This document shows, one piece after another, positions 1 through 11,858 of a stretch of 64,000 bases of DNA. Source of the DNA: Megamerina dolium (lineage: Eukaryota; Arthropoda; Insecta; Diptera; Megamerinidae); the NCBI GenBank assembly GCA_963854835.1, contig OY978526.1, positions 90,179,846-90,243,845 of the forward strand. The letters run 5' to 3'. Under the pieces are notes generated by a model. That model ran no database searches, was not told the origin of the DNA, and was given only the letters and a program-made list of their open reading frames with translations. Within the stretch, counting starts at the first letter, position 1, and every line of letters starts with the position of its first letter. A program made the position numbers and the translations under genes.

Positions 1-236
1 ATGTGTAAAGTATACATATGTGTGGGTGTGTGTGTGTGTGTGGCATTGTATTGTCATTCTTTTGTTGTTTACGTAATATAACTACACTACTATACACACG
101 CCAATATATTGTGTATGTGGTGTTACCTACCGGATATATTCGTATATGCACGCACGCATACAACGTAATTGCTTAAGTGCTCCTAAATTACACATAAATC
201 AAAAATTCTAAAACAATTTGGAATTTTGAGGTGTTA

Positions 237-289
<53 letters not shown>

Positions 290-1360
290 AATACGCACAC
301 AAACTCTTAAGGCTTATAGAAATTGATGGTAGAAGAAGGTAAGTAAATGGCAAGTAAGGTAATGCAAGAACAATACGAAAAATTCCCAAACGTATTGTCA
401 CCTGTATGTGAGACTACCAATGTGGTTTTCCTTTTCTACTTTAATCTATTCTCTCTCCATCTCTCACCTACAATATGACTATTACTGTTTTTTTGCCACT
501 TTTATCGTTTTCTTATGTTTTGTGTCACCATCAACACCATTACCAATTACCACCACCACTAACACCGTTAAGACTTCGTATACACTATGGGCCAAGATTT
601 TAAATTTTTTTTAGTTAGGTACAATTTATTTGACGGTTTTATCCAACGCACTGCTGGTCCGTTGCTGGAGATGGGTGCTGTATTATGTTGGTGTATGAGT
701 ATGGATATTTGTTAATACATGTTCATACAATTATTTGGATGCTGTTGGTGCTATTGAACCCTGCTCAATTTTGCATAAAAGCGTACAACATTATTAATAA
801 AGGTCTACATATGTTTTCACCAAGACACCAAAACAATTGAGACGCGATATAAGGGAAAAGACATGCTCGACTCAGCGATACAAATTCTGAATCCTTTAAT
901 TGTCATAGAATGCGTTCAAAATTTATAACAAAATAAAAGGGTTATATTATAATATATTTCTATTAATTTTATTTAACAATACATTTGGATTCAGAAGGCA
1001 ATTTTATAGTAGAATATTTACATTTTTGACTCAGTCGTATGAGTAATATTAATTCACAGCAATATAATCATAAATTAGAAACGTAAACGAATTGATATAG
1101 CAAACGGCCAGACATGGGTATCCTTTTTTAGCCCTACTTTTAGAATGTATAAGTGTTGCTCATGTGTGCACACAAAAATTGAATTTTTAAGATGATGTAA
1201 TTGAAAACCTTTCTATTTCAAATATCTCTTCTTGCAACATCCAACCCAAAATTCAACCCAATTGTGCTAGTTTTCAATATTCTCGTAAGAATGCTTCTCT
1301 CATATGATTTAATTCTACATTTCAAACATTTTCGCTATAGCGACTTTTTTGATTTAATAA
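1..1360. other. AT-rich non-coding DNA
   Basis: No gene seen. It contains a (GT)n run near 25-43 and an (AC)n microsatellite at about 246-285. Confidence 0.7.
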
Positions 1361-2735
1361 TACAGAGTGTTCCATTAAGATGTGTGCTCCATTGATTTTG
1401 AATGAAACGCAAACGGTTTGGAATTTTTCTAAATATTTTATTTCGTTCGTTGGAAAATTATTTCCCAGATATGTTCACCGTGACTATTCCATAGATATCT
1501 CACTCTTTCGGCCATATTCTTGATGACACTTTGCACTATGACCTCCGGAATGGCCCTAATCATCATGTAATATTGCTTTTCAAGTCTGAAATCGTCTTAG
1601 GATCATTCACATAGACTTTAGTATTCGTGTACGGCATCAAATCGCATGATCTGGGTGGCAAATTCACATCACTGCGACGAGAAATTACACGGTTTGGGAA
1701 TTCGCGACGCGCCGTCCTGTTGAAACCACATTTCGTTCAGAACCTAAGCTTCAATCTCCGACATAGTGTGGTACCACTCACGATTGACAGTTTCGGTGTT
1801 TCCGTCCACATCTTCGAAATAATACCTCCGCCCCTTAAATCGCACCAAACGGTGGCTCGCGGTGGATGCATTGGCTTCTCAACAATGAAATAAATAAAAA
1901 TAAATATATGGCACTTAAAACCCCGAAGGGTTCTTTGACAGAGCTTCTCTTCCATTATTGTTGTGCGTGTTAAATTTTGGACAGTATCAGAAGGGACCTA
2001 TTTATATTAGCCGGTTCCAAACGGAAGAACTCTTTGAGACATCACTTTTTTGAGTTTTGTCACAGAGTTCTTTTAGAAGCTTTTTCATGGCAAATTGTTA
2101 CTGCCAGAAGAATTGCCCATTGCTTGCCGACATGCGGGTACCGTTCGAAAGAAAATTTTTTTCGATATTAAATTTTTTATGCTTCAGCCGGGGATTGAAT
2201 CCACGACCTACAGATCAGAAGGTCTACACACTAACCACTGTGCTACGGCACCCACTTCTCAACAATGATTTGTGGATTTTCCAAGCACCAGGTATGACAG
2301 TTTTGCTTGTTGACATAGCCACCGAGGTGGAAATGAGCTTTGTCCGAAAAGATGATTTTTTGGAAAAAATTATTATCTTCAGCAAATCATTTCCAGGGCC
2401 TAAACAACGAATGTACATCGTTATGCATGGTCTCGAGGCAACAACTGCTGCATCAATTGGACTTTATATGGGTGTAACTTAAAGTTCAAGCGCAAAATTC
2501 AATACATGGAGGTCGTGAAAATGAAAATAGACATTCCGGACTGGACGACACTCTCACTTACGGCAGCAATATCGTCAGCACTGCGTGCATTCTGCACTCT
2601 GGTTCGCTTCGGAACATCAAATACGGACCCAGTTTGATAAAACTTCTTTACAATGTTTTGCAATAATGATAAAAAATGGGATGAAAATGTTTCGATATTG
2701 TTGTAAAGATCGTTAGACATTCATTCAGTAACACC
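1361..2735 (-). mobile_element. Degenerate Tc1/mariner-type (DDE_3) element, split by a SINE
   Basis: Reading the minus strand there are scraps of a mariner-like transposase: KKFYQTGSVFDVPKR (helix-turn-helix end), FSDKAHFHLGGYVNKQN (the DEAHF catalytic block with Glu changed to Lys), MHPPRATVWCDLRGGGII, EMWFQQDGA (second Asp) and a decayed SCDLMP block. Frameshifts, stops and loss of the third catalytic Asp make it dead. A possible terminal repeat, ACAGAGTGTTCCATTAAG, lies at about 1362-1380; the other end is not clear. The SINE at 1889-2254 sits inside it. Confidence 0.8.
1889..2254 (-). mobile_element. tRNA-derived SINE, full-length copy 1
   Basis: On the minus strand it begins with GTGGGTGCCGTAGCACAGTG and continues with GGATTCAATCCCCGG, which fit the A box and B box of a tRNA promoter. 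It ends with an AACCC-TTCG-GGGTT hairpin, AAGTGCCATATAT and an A/T-rich tail. A perfect 14-bp duplication, CTTCTCAACAATGA, flanks it at 1875-1888 and 2255-2268, marking target-primed insertion into the older DDE element. The body has no coding capacity; RNA polymerase III transcription is inferred from the boxes. Confidence 0.88.
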
Positions 2736-4015
2736 GGTCTAACCCGGTTCTTTTTGAGCATTACTTTTTCGATATTGTTTAGAAAATTAATTCGATCTTA
2801 AATCATGTAGTCTTGAAGCCAATGTAGTATAAAGTTGTTGTTGCTTTCAATACATGATGAAAGTTGGGTAGGCGCTTCACAGAGCCCCTATAGTTTTGTA
2901 GCCTTATTGCTACTGTTTCATTTCAAGCATAAAACCTAAAAATATTCATCAGCTTAATGCAGAGACTTAAATATTGCAATATAAATTGAATGTGCAAAAT
3001 GTAATGACTGCTTGTAAAACAAAGCAGTTAACTTTAGCTTCTCTCTTTAAACAGCATTGGTGCATTTAAACGATATTAAAGAAGATTAAAGGAATAAAAT
3101 ATTTGATGAACTGAAAGCAGTATTACTTTGTACAACAATTGGGTCGTATCCAATCGCTTTAGTGTAGCCATAATTGATTCTTTATACTTTCTTCTATTAT
3201 ATTTCTTAATTACAGTTAGATCATATAGTGCACTATGGTACAATTAAGCTGCTTATTTTATTTATTTTTTTGCAAAATAAAATAATTTGAGAACATTAGC
3301 TCACGAAGCACCTACGTCTTCAAAAAGTGCAAAGGACATGGTTTAATTGTCACATGCTAACAGATGCGATAAACTGCAACATTGTAACCTTTTTCAATAC
3401 CTAGATATCATGGGTTTCTGATGATGAAGAAATTGACGGAGGCGGAGGCATTTGTTGACGAAAGTTTGTAGCTTTTGTGTGCTGATGTTGGGGATCGAGC
3501 CATGTTTCACTTCCGTACCACATTACTAACTTCACACATGAGCTGAATATTTGCAGGTTTGAGTGTTTTGACATTCGCGGGTTCGCCCAAACTGCACGCA
3601 GTCGCCCGATCGCCGCCCTTGCTTTGTTTCATTGCACGAACCCTATACATGTACACATGCGATTACCAAAATATTCTGGCGATCTAATTGTCATGATCTC
3701 TTTAAATAAATTTAATAATTCACAAAATAGTGTAGTCGAGTAATGAAATTTCGTACATATTTCTTTAAATAACCAGCAGCAAATTTGTCAATACCTTGCC
3801 AACATAAGACATTATAGAACAGCTTTGAATCAAATGAAATCCACATCTCAATATCTCTGTATGCATTCACTGCTTCCAAAAGTCCTTCTCGAGAAGCGAG
3901 CAGGTAATGTTTTAAGCAAATAAACTGAAATGAGCTACACAAATACAAACACTCATAATTTTCCATTGATTTGATATTAGTACACATCTAGATAGCAGTC
4001 GAGTCAATTAATTGC
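2736..4015. other. AT-rich non-coding DNA apart from the LINE scrap
   Basis: Apart from the short LINE fragment near 3486-3626 I recognise nothing; short open frames here are not supported. Confidence 0.65.
3486..3626 (-). mobile_element. LINE 3'-end scrap
   Basis: The minus-strand translation includes KARAAIGRLRAVWANPRMSK and then YGSETWL, the conserved region after the reverse-transcriptase domain of many insect LINEs (A-x-x-A-F/I-G-R-L ... Y-G-x-E-T-W). It is a short remnant; flanks are unrecognised AT-rich DNA. Confidence 0.65.
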
Positions 4016-4085
4016 TGGAGCGATGGTGCAACCGTTGGTCTGGGAATCGGCAGCTCGTGAGTTTAAATTCAGTCGGGGATATCTT
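4016..4085 (+). other. tRNA-like sequence, possible second SINE head
   Basis: The segment contains TGGTGCAACCGTTGG (A-box-like) and, about 30 bases on, GAGTTTAAATTCAGTC (B-box-like), followed by a run of T. The size suits a decayed tRNA or the head of a different SINE. I could not fold a convincing cloverleaf by eye, so it is not called as a tRNA gene. Confidence 0.3.
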
Positions 4086-4215
4086 TTTTATTTAAATATA
4101 TATATTTTTTTTTCATTTTGGAAATAATATAATTGACAAAAAATTCAAAAAAAAAGTCTTTAACAATATTTTCGAGAAAATTATTTATATAATCACATTC
4201 ATCAACAATATTGTA

Positions 4216-5587
4216 CGAGGGCTGTCCCAGAACTATCCGACCTGACATGTAGATGGCGGCAGTAGTTTGAAAAAAATTACTTTGGTGAAAAGTGGCAACC
4301 TAATAAAATATATGTTTCAAGTTTCAAAGAGCCACGTTGTTAAATATTTTTTGTGGAGCCATCGAAAGTTAACGACCTCAGTGAATTTATAAACATGGAA
4401 AAAATTGGTCACCATTATGTAATTCAATACTTTCATTTGAAAGGTCGCACTCGAACCAGATTCTACTCTGGGAGAGTCTGTTTCTTCATTTACGACCATA
4501 AAATATTGGGTGGCAGAGTTTAAACGAGGTCGTGTACGAGCTGTCAAGACGAACACCGTAGTGGTCGACCAATTGTGGTGGTCACGCCAGAAACGATTAA
4601 GAAAATCCATGGATGATCGCCGGCTGAATTTGTGTGAGCTAGGTGAAATTACAGGCATTTCAAAAAGTGCTATACATCGTAGATTAAAATTGGATTGGAT
4701 ATTAAAAAACTGTGTGCAAGATGGTGTCTGACGATGATTCACAGTAATAAAGCCGAGAGTTTTTGCTCTTCAGACCTGAGACAAAGGAGTAGTCAATATA
4801 GTGGACTGAAAGTGGGGAGAATCGTGTCCAAGAAAGGCAAAGACAGTTCCATCTGCAGGCGAGGTTATGGCGTCTGTTGTTTGGGATGCACGTCGGATAA
4901 TTTTTATTGATTATCTTCAAATTTAATATCGATAAGATTTTTCTTTCGAATGGTACCGACCTGTCGTCAAGCAATTGGCAATTCTTCCGACAGTAACAAC
5001 TTGCCATGAAAAAGCTTCTAAACGAACTCTGTGACAAAGCTCAGAAAAAGTGATGTCACAAGTGTTCTGCCGTTCGGAACCGGCTAAAATAAATAGGTCC
5101 CTTCTAATACTGTCCAAAATTAATACGCACAACAGTAATGGAAGAGAAGCTCTGCCAATGAGCCAATTTTATTTTTTATCTTCAAAACAGGAAAAACAAT
5201 GAACGGTGACTATTATGCTAATTTGTTGCAGCGTTTAAGTGATGAAATTAAAGAAAAATGGCCGCATTTGGTGAAAAAGAAAATGCACCAGTTCACACAT
5301 CCGCTATTGCGATGGCCAAAATCAATGAGTTAAAGTTCGAATTGCTTCAGCATGCATCTTTTTCGACAGATTTAGCTCCTTCGGATTATTTTCTATTTCC
5401 AAATTTGAAAAAATGGCTTGGTGGTAGAAGATTTGCAAACAATAAAGAGGTGGAGTCAGCGGTATTTTAATGAGCTATATAGTTCATACTATAAACAGGG
5501 TATCAAAGCTATAGAATATCGCTGGGAAAAGTGTATAGAGCTAAAAGCAGATTATGTTGAGACATAAAGAAAAATTTTCCCAAATTT
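4216..5587 (+). mobile_element. Mariner family A, copy 1 (broken, SINE inside)
   Basis: The left terminal repeat is CGAGGGCTGTCCCAGAACTA after a TA. Translated pieces are WVAEFKRGRVRAVKTNTVVV, LCELGEITGISKSAIHRRLK (second helix-turn-helix), an NAPVHTSAIAMAKINELKFE-type block (4-base context ENAPVHTS, with the Asp lost) and FSTDLAPSDYFLFPNLKKWL (third Asp). A SINE fragment at 4921-5167 interrupts it. The right terminal repeat is missing: similarity stops near 5587. Confidence 0.88.
4921..5167 (+). mobile_element. SINE copy 2, truncated, nested in mariner A1
   Basis: Matches the body of the SINE seen at 61040-61290 (for example AAGCAATTGGCAATTCTTCC and TAAATAGGTCCCTTCTAATA). It lacks the tRNA-like head and the 3' hairpin. 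Related flanks, TTTATTGATTATCTTCAA before and TTTATTTTTTATCTTCAA after, look like a long, slightly diverged target-site duplication of mariner sequence. Confidence 0.85.
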
Positions 5588-6886
5588 TGCATTCAAATGC
5601 GACCCGTTTCATATAAAAAAGAAATTGATATGGAATCCAGATGGTAAGAGCTTCTGGATCCCAAAAAAGGGATTCTGTAATTGCCTTTTTCTATTTTCGA
5701 CTGAATTTATAAATATTTTTGAGTAAAAAATTCCATCGCCCATGAAAGCTAAAAAATGATCATAATTTAAATCGGACTACTTTTTCAAAGGGTTCGATAA
5801 TTTCGATGATGGAAAGAGATGATGTTCATGAAAACCAGATATATGTAGTAAAAATTCATAAATACACCTGCACATATAATATGATGATAGTAGCAAAGCT
5901 GTTATAAGGTGCGGCTAACCGCATCTATGGCGGTTGGAGTACCATCTATCTATTTCGCATAGCTTGTAATGCATTTAAATAGATGCATATGCACATACCT
6001 ATGCATAGATGCTCCTATAAGGTGAACATACACACACTCACACACAGTTACAAGTATATCAACCGAACACATCAACACAGTCGCACACTTGCAATAAGTT
6101 CACTCTATATAGTTGATGATAGGCACAAAGAAGATATTTTCAAAAGATTTTGTCCGTCCATTCATTCATTCGTCTATATAAATAGACGAATATATATCAG
6201 CGTGAATGCCAGCAAATTAAAACTACAACAACTATAACCATGAAGAATAAGACTAAGACGACGACAACGACGACGATGCTGTGCATTTACCAACATACGC
6301 AATACGCAAGCAAACGTATGTAGTAGTATAATAGCTACTATAGAAATGCCAGAACAAGAGTAATGAAATCAGTCAGTTCTCAATACTCTTACTACGAATA
6401 GTTAGGTTTTGTAGAATACATATGTACAATATGTATGTGCATATACAATTTTCTACTATTCATTTATTTACTCATTCAGTCAATTGCTGTATGTGGTAAA
6501 TCTTTTATTTTTCCTCTTGTTGTTCTTGGTACTTTGTTCCATGTTTGGTTAGTTGGTTGTTTGTTGATGGATGGATGGATGGATGGATTGCTGGCAATAC
6601 TAAGGATAGAGTTTAAAACATGGGTATGTGGGTGTATGCATATGTAACTCCAAAGCATGAATGTCTATTTTCGTAAAGAGTTTGATGGAAATTAACACAG
6701 AAATTTATGTAAATAGTTTGAATGTATATGGCCTTCTGCAAGTACCCATTGCTTATATATATGTATCATATATACAATACATAAGCGAATTATTCTATAA
6801 ACCAAAACACCAGAAACACAGAGACAGAAACACTCTAAGCAAGCACTTTAATGAGTGTCAGAGAGTTTCTAAGGTAAAAGTATGTA
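5588..6886. other. AT-rich non-coding DNA
   Basis: No gene seen. Includes a (GGAT)n run at about 6567-6588 and many short CA-rich tracts. Confidence 0.65.
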
Positions 6887-7724
6887 AACGGTTTTCCATT
6901 AGGGACATAACAATTTTATCTATTAATAAAATACAGAAATATTTGAGATATTGAGTTCAAATTTATTGTGGATATATTGCAAGCATTACATTTTATGAAT
7001 GAAATTCGATTTCGGTCATATGACCACCACGAGCCCGTTTACATCGGTCGATTCTTTGGACCCAATTTTCCACCACTCTATCACATATTTCGAACGGAAC
7101 GTTGGCAATTTCGAGTTGGATGTTATCTTTGAGCTCGTCTAAAGTTGCTGGCCTATTGGCATAGACCAGTGACTTGATAAAGCCCCATAAAAAGAAATCC
7201 AGTGGTGTTAGATCGCATGAACGAGGAGGCCATTCGACCGGACCATTTCTCGAGATAACACGTTCACCAAATTTGCCTTGCAATAAATCGATTGTGACGT
7301 ATGCTGTGTGGCTAGTAGCACCGTCTTGTTGAAACCACATATCGCTGATGTCAAGTTCATCCAATTCTGGCCACAAATAATCTTCCAACATAGCACGATA
7401 GCGCTCTCCATTGACGGTAACATGACGGTCGTTTTCATCCACGAAAAAATACGGCCCAATCACACCTCCGGCATGAAAACCGCACCAAACAGTAACAATT
7501 TTCGGGTGCAACGGTGTCTCAAGAAGCACTTGTCGGTTTGTTGCTGACCAATAACGCATATTTTGCTTATTGACAAAGCCATTGATCCAGAAATGAGCTT
7601 CATCGTGATGAAAATGTTGACTTTAACTAACGTTTTGACATTGACAGATTAAACAGATTAAAAAAGTTTAAGGGTGCGTTCATATAAAAATACGAAATTG
7701 TTATGTCCCTAGTGGAGAACCCTT
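6887..7724 (-). mobile_element. DD41D mariner (rosa-like), copy 1, internal deletion
   Basis: The ends match as inverted repeats, AACGGTTTTCCATTAGGGAC and AAGGGTTCTCCACTAGGGAC, each next to TA. A 188-residue open frame at 6993-7559 begins MRYWSATNRQVLLETPLHP and covers the transposase C-terminal two thirds, with WFQQDGATSHTA and PPRSCDLTPLDFFLWG. I count 41 residues between these two catalytic aspartates, the DD41D spacing. The first block (DEAHFWINGF) lies just upstream, but the N-terminal DNA-binding part is deleted, apparently joining the 5' leader straight to the DEAHF region. Non-autonomous. Confidence 0.9.
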
Positions 7725-8127
7725 TAGATAGAGACATCATATATTTACATGTATGTTACATAGTTGTTAGAAGTTCACATCAAGTATTATAACTCTATTG
7801 GGTTATTATATCTTAATTATATCAATTTAATGGTAGATGGATGGATGACTATATGATTGTGAATCGGTAATGGTATGGTGGTAAATAGTCGCAAGTAATT
7901 TGAATGTCTTATGTCTTACTTATATACAAATTAGTACATAATACATTTGAATATTGTTTTAGGCATTGTATTGTAAATGTCATAAGAATTTGTATAGAAT
8001 TTTCCTTGTTGTTGTTGTTGGTGTTAATGTTTTTGCTGATTTTCCTTGCTGTAAAGACACTAGGTAGTCGTCATGTGTATTAATCTGCTCATAAGTAGGT
8101 TAAATATGAAAACCAGCATACGTAATT

Positions 8128-8136
8128 GTCGTCGTT

Positions 8137-8181
<45 letters not shown>

Positions 8182-8182
8182 T
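8128..8182. repeat. (GTC)n microsatellite
   Basis: An almost pure GTC trinucleotide array of about 18 units. The poly-serine frame across it is a by-product of the repeat. The surrounding 7725-8529 holds no gene that I can see. Confidence 0.95.
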
Positions 8183-8529
8183 CATCTCGACACACTTGTT
8201 TCAATAATCAGCTTAATACCTACGTACACACTTATACATATGCATATACAAATACATTGGCATACAGTAAAAATATTGTACCCAAGCACTTTCACTATTG
8301 AATATTATTATAGAAATAATCAAGTATTTAAAATTTCTACATTTTTGCATGTGACATTAATATTTAGGTAAATAGAAATCAATTATATATATATATTATA
8401 ATGAGGCCTTAACAAAACAAAAAAAAAAACATATACTCTAGTTAATATTATTGATATGTAAAATGTGTATCACCATCTATTAGACTGATACTGGCTTGTA
8501 ATTATTTTATTTATTTTTCTATCTAACCA

Positions 8530-9128
8530 AGTTTTTTATTTCTCTCCTTTTTACTCCTAATTCGAGCATAGGGCCTCCACAAGGCTTCTCCATTGCACAC
8601 GATTCTGGGCTGGGCTGTTGTTCTAGCTCCATCCCATGTGATGTTGACATTAGCTAGTTCCCACAGGGTTGACATTCTCCAAGTGTTTTTTTGCCGTCCG
8701 CGGCTTCTGCTCCCTTGCGGGTTCCATTCAAGCGACATTCTCATAATGCTTTCTGGCTGCTTTCTTAGCGTGTGGCCCATCCAGCGCCACTTCCTATGCC
8801 TAATCTGGTTCTGGTATAGGCTCCTCGTTCGTTAGACGCCATAGTGCCTCGTGGGAAATAGTGTTAGGCCAGAATATTCTATATATGATCCTCAAACCCT
8901 TGTTGATGAAAGCTTGAAGTCTCTGCTTGATGGGGTTCGAGATCAGCCATGTTTCGCTTCCGTACCGTACAGTAGCGTCGATTTCACGCATGCGGAAAAT
9001 ATTCGCAACTTTGTGCTCCTGGAGATTTGGGAATTTGCCCATACTAATTTTAGCCGACCAAATGCTGTTCTTGCTTTGCTCAACCTACAGTTAGCATCCG
9101 CGCATTCGACGAAATCAATCACGCGCAG
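8530..9128 (-). mobile_element. LINE 3'-terminal coding fragment
   Basis: Minus-strand frames give ARTAFGRLKLVWANSQISRS, VRYGSETWLISNPIKQRLQA and GLRIIYRIFWPNTISHEALW, then after a frameshift WRWMGHTLRKQPESIMRMSL and WNPQGSRSRGRQKNTWR. These are the conserved blocks downstream of the reverse transcriptase in many insect non-LTR elements. It is a 5'-truncated, frame-broken copy. Confidence 0.85.
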
Positions 9129-9400
9129 CCATCAATCATTATATGGCTTGTATTGAAGTGATTGTTTACCTCTAAGTTACCGACTAAGTGGTTCGCCACT
9201 TCATGATGTTCATGACATCATCCAGCAGCAATAAAGTAACTTATCAAAACGTCCCGAAAATGCTGTCTTTTTAGCAAATTTTAAAATTTTCCATGGTGAA
9301 AAAAATACGTTGAGCACAGCAAGTGAATAGACATTTAAAATGACATTTAGCGTGGCGCCATGTAACATAACAGGCCGGTTACTACTTCATAAACCCAATA

Positions 9401-9645
9401 TAAAAAAAAAAATTAATATGTGGCACTTGAAGCCCCGAAGGGACCTACTTATTTTTCGAGCTTTGTAACAGAGTTCTTTTAGAAGCTTTTTCATGGCAAA
9501 TTGTTACTGCCGGAAGAATTGCCAATTGCTTGCCGTCAGGTGGGTACCGTTCGAAAGAAAAATTTTTTCGATATCAAATTTGTTATGCTTCAGCCAGGGA
9601 TTGAAGAAGGTCAACACACTAACCACTGAGCTACGACACCCACTA
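9401..9645 (-). mobile_element. SINE copy 3, internally deleted
   Basis: On the minus strand it starts TGGGTGTCGTAGCTCAGTGG, the best-preserved A box of the family, but part of the head around the B box is missing. The body matches the other copies, and the 3' end has CCCTTCGGGGCTTCAAGTGC plus a T/A-rich tail (a run of A on the plus strand near 9401-9411). The upstream arm of the terminal hairpin is altered by an internal deletion. Confidence 0.85.
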
Positions 9646-11025
9646 TATTGGAATTATATATTGAAATTAAAATGGCTGTTTTTGTACAATACAATTTTTT
9701 AAAGGGCTTTAAAAAGATATACTTATCTACCGAGTTTCTGCTTTAGGAACAAAAATCAATTAAATATCCTCAACATACAACTATCACGTTATAGAATGTA
9801 AAATTCATCTACCGTTTACACTTTTGGAATATTTTGTGAAGTTGATTTTTGTGAATTTTTGTAAATTCTAAAAAATATTTGTTGAAATTTGATACGGCGC
9901 TTGTGAATGACTCTTGTGTTGACTCTTAATTTAGAAATCGGAACAACATCAAAACCAGCCTATCACTGATGGAGGTATAAAATGATGTACATACTAATAT
10001 CAAAGATAAGAAAACAGTTAGATGCAAACATTAAATTAGCAAATGCATATCTTTTAATATATCGGCAACTATGGCTTTGCTATCTAATTTGATTTCATTT
10101 TCTATATGTGTCGCGCATATCGTCGGTTTGCCGGAGCGTATATGGACTCTTTATTTATTTAATAAGTAGGTAATATGTACATGTATGTATGTGTCAAAGA
10201 TAACTAACATACTACTACTAATACTACTACTATTACATATATATCACTTAATTTTTTTTATATTGTGGTTAAGTTTATATAAATTCAAATGACCTACATA
10301 TTTATATGAATGTGCCATGATAGTTTCTTCATATTCTTATCTTAACAAAGGACACGAATGCAATGTACGGGTATCTATGTCTACGTACATTATTATATGG
10401 TAAGCATACATATAAGTATATACCTGTCTTGATATTAGTAGCTGATAGAAATGAATGTGGCCAAGTGAAAGATACTGCCATCATTAACAAATAATTTGAA
10501 TTCTCTACATACGAGTATCATTTGTGATATGATTATTAAGCTTTTTATTTTTCAAAGGTAAACGAATTTGCCGTGCAAAATCCTAAAGTCTTTAAGCGCT
10601 TGCACATATATCTAGTATGTGTCTTTCTAATGATTTAAGCAATCTGAAACTAAATAAAACATTCAGAAACTCGAAGTCTAAATTAGAACGTTTTTTGTAC
10701 TTTCAATTTGGCAACTCTGCCAAAATTTAACTGTTTTTAATTTACCTATTTTTCAATAATAAATATGTCAGCAGCAAATAATGCTTTAGGGGAAGATTAA
10801 ATATTGTACATTAGAATGAGCTTACAGTTCAAAGTATCATGTAACTATTCGTTTATTATGCATCACAATGGGCCGCCTCAACCTAAAGTCACCATGCTTG
10901 CATGTATACGTAAATTAAAAAGCCGAACGTCGCCTAACGAATTATATGTACTTTTAAGAATAACTCTTCAAAATATAATATTTGAATAAAATATTTTCAA
11001 AATATAATATTTTAGCAGATACTGA
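9646..11025. other. AT-rich non-coding DNA
   Basis: No gene or recognisable element. Several TATGTACAT-type motifs and an ACTACTACTA run near 10210-10232. Confidence 0.65.
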
Positions 11026-11858
11026 TTGATTTTGATTTGATTGATTGCTTCAAAGTCAACATTTTCATCATGGTAAAGTTCACGAACCAGCAACGTTTGG
11101 AAATTATTAAAAATTACTACCAAAATTCTGAGTCGGTATTCGCAACTTTAAGAGCGAAAAATCATCTTCAGCGATGAAGCTCATTTCTGGCTCAATGGCT
11201 TTGTCAATAAGCAAAATATGCGTTATTGGTCAGCAACAAACCGACAAGTGCTTCTTGAGACACCGTTGCACCCGGAAAATGTTACTGTTTGGTGCGATTT
11301 TCATGCCGGAGGTGTGATTGGGCCGAATTTTTTCGTGGATGAAAACTACCGTCATGTTACCATCAATGGAGAGCGCTATCGTGCTATGTTGGAAGATTAT
11401 TTGTGGCCAGAATTGGATGAACTTCACATCAGCGATATGTGGTTTCTACAAGATGGTGCCACTAGCCACACAGCACACGTCACAATCGATCTCGAGAAAT
11501 GGTCCGGTCGAATGGCCGCCTCGTTTATGCGATCTAACACCATTGGATTTCTTTTTATTGGGCTTTATCAAGTCACTGCTCTATGCCAAGAAGCCAGCAA
11601 CTTTGGACGAACTCAAAGACAACATCCAACGCGAAATTGCCAACATTCCGGTCGAAATGTGTGCTAGAGTGGTGGAAAATTGGGTCCAAAGAATCGATCG
11701 CTGTAAACGGGCTCGTGATGGTCATATGACCGAAATCGAATTTCTTTCATAAAAAGTATTGCTTGCAATATATTCAAAATAAATTTGAACTCAATATCTC
11801 AAATATTTCTGTGTTTTATTAATAGATAAAATTATTATGTCCCTAATAGAAAACTCTT
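11026..11858 (+). mobile_element. DD41D mariner (rosa-like), copy 2, broken
   Basis: A transposase start, MVKFTNQQRLEIIKNYYQNS, at 11071 is fused by a deletion to KIIFSDEAHFWLNGF in another frame. MRYWSATNRQVLLETPLHP at 11218 runs to WFLQDGATSHTA, then a second deletion and frameshift leads to PPRLCDLTPLDFFLLG and the C-terminus ending at 11752. The right end ATTAGGGACATAATAATTTT (as its reverse complement) is present next to TA at 11859; no matching left end is visible, so the element is 5' truncated. Confidence 0.88.

Noticed and set aside
2057..2482. 141-residue plus-strand open frame, and the related frames at 4702-5037, 4923-5132, 9493-9702 and 61059-61250
   Set aside because: The recurring MSQSSFRSFFMA / RNCQLL peptide comes from the SINE body, which is non-coding; it recurs because the SINE does.
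8126..8371. Poly-serine open frame
   Set aside because: It is a translation of the (GTC)n microsatellite, with no other coding signal.
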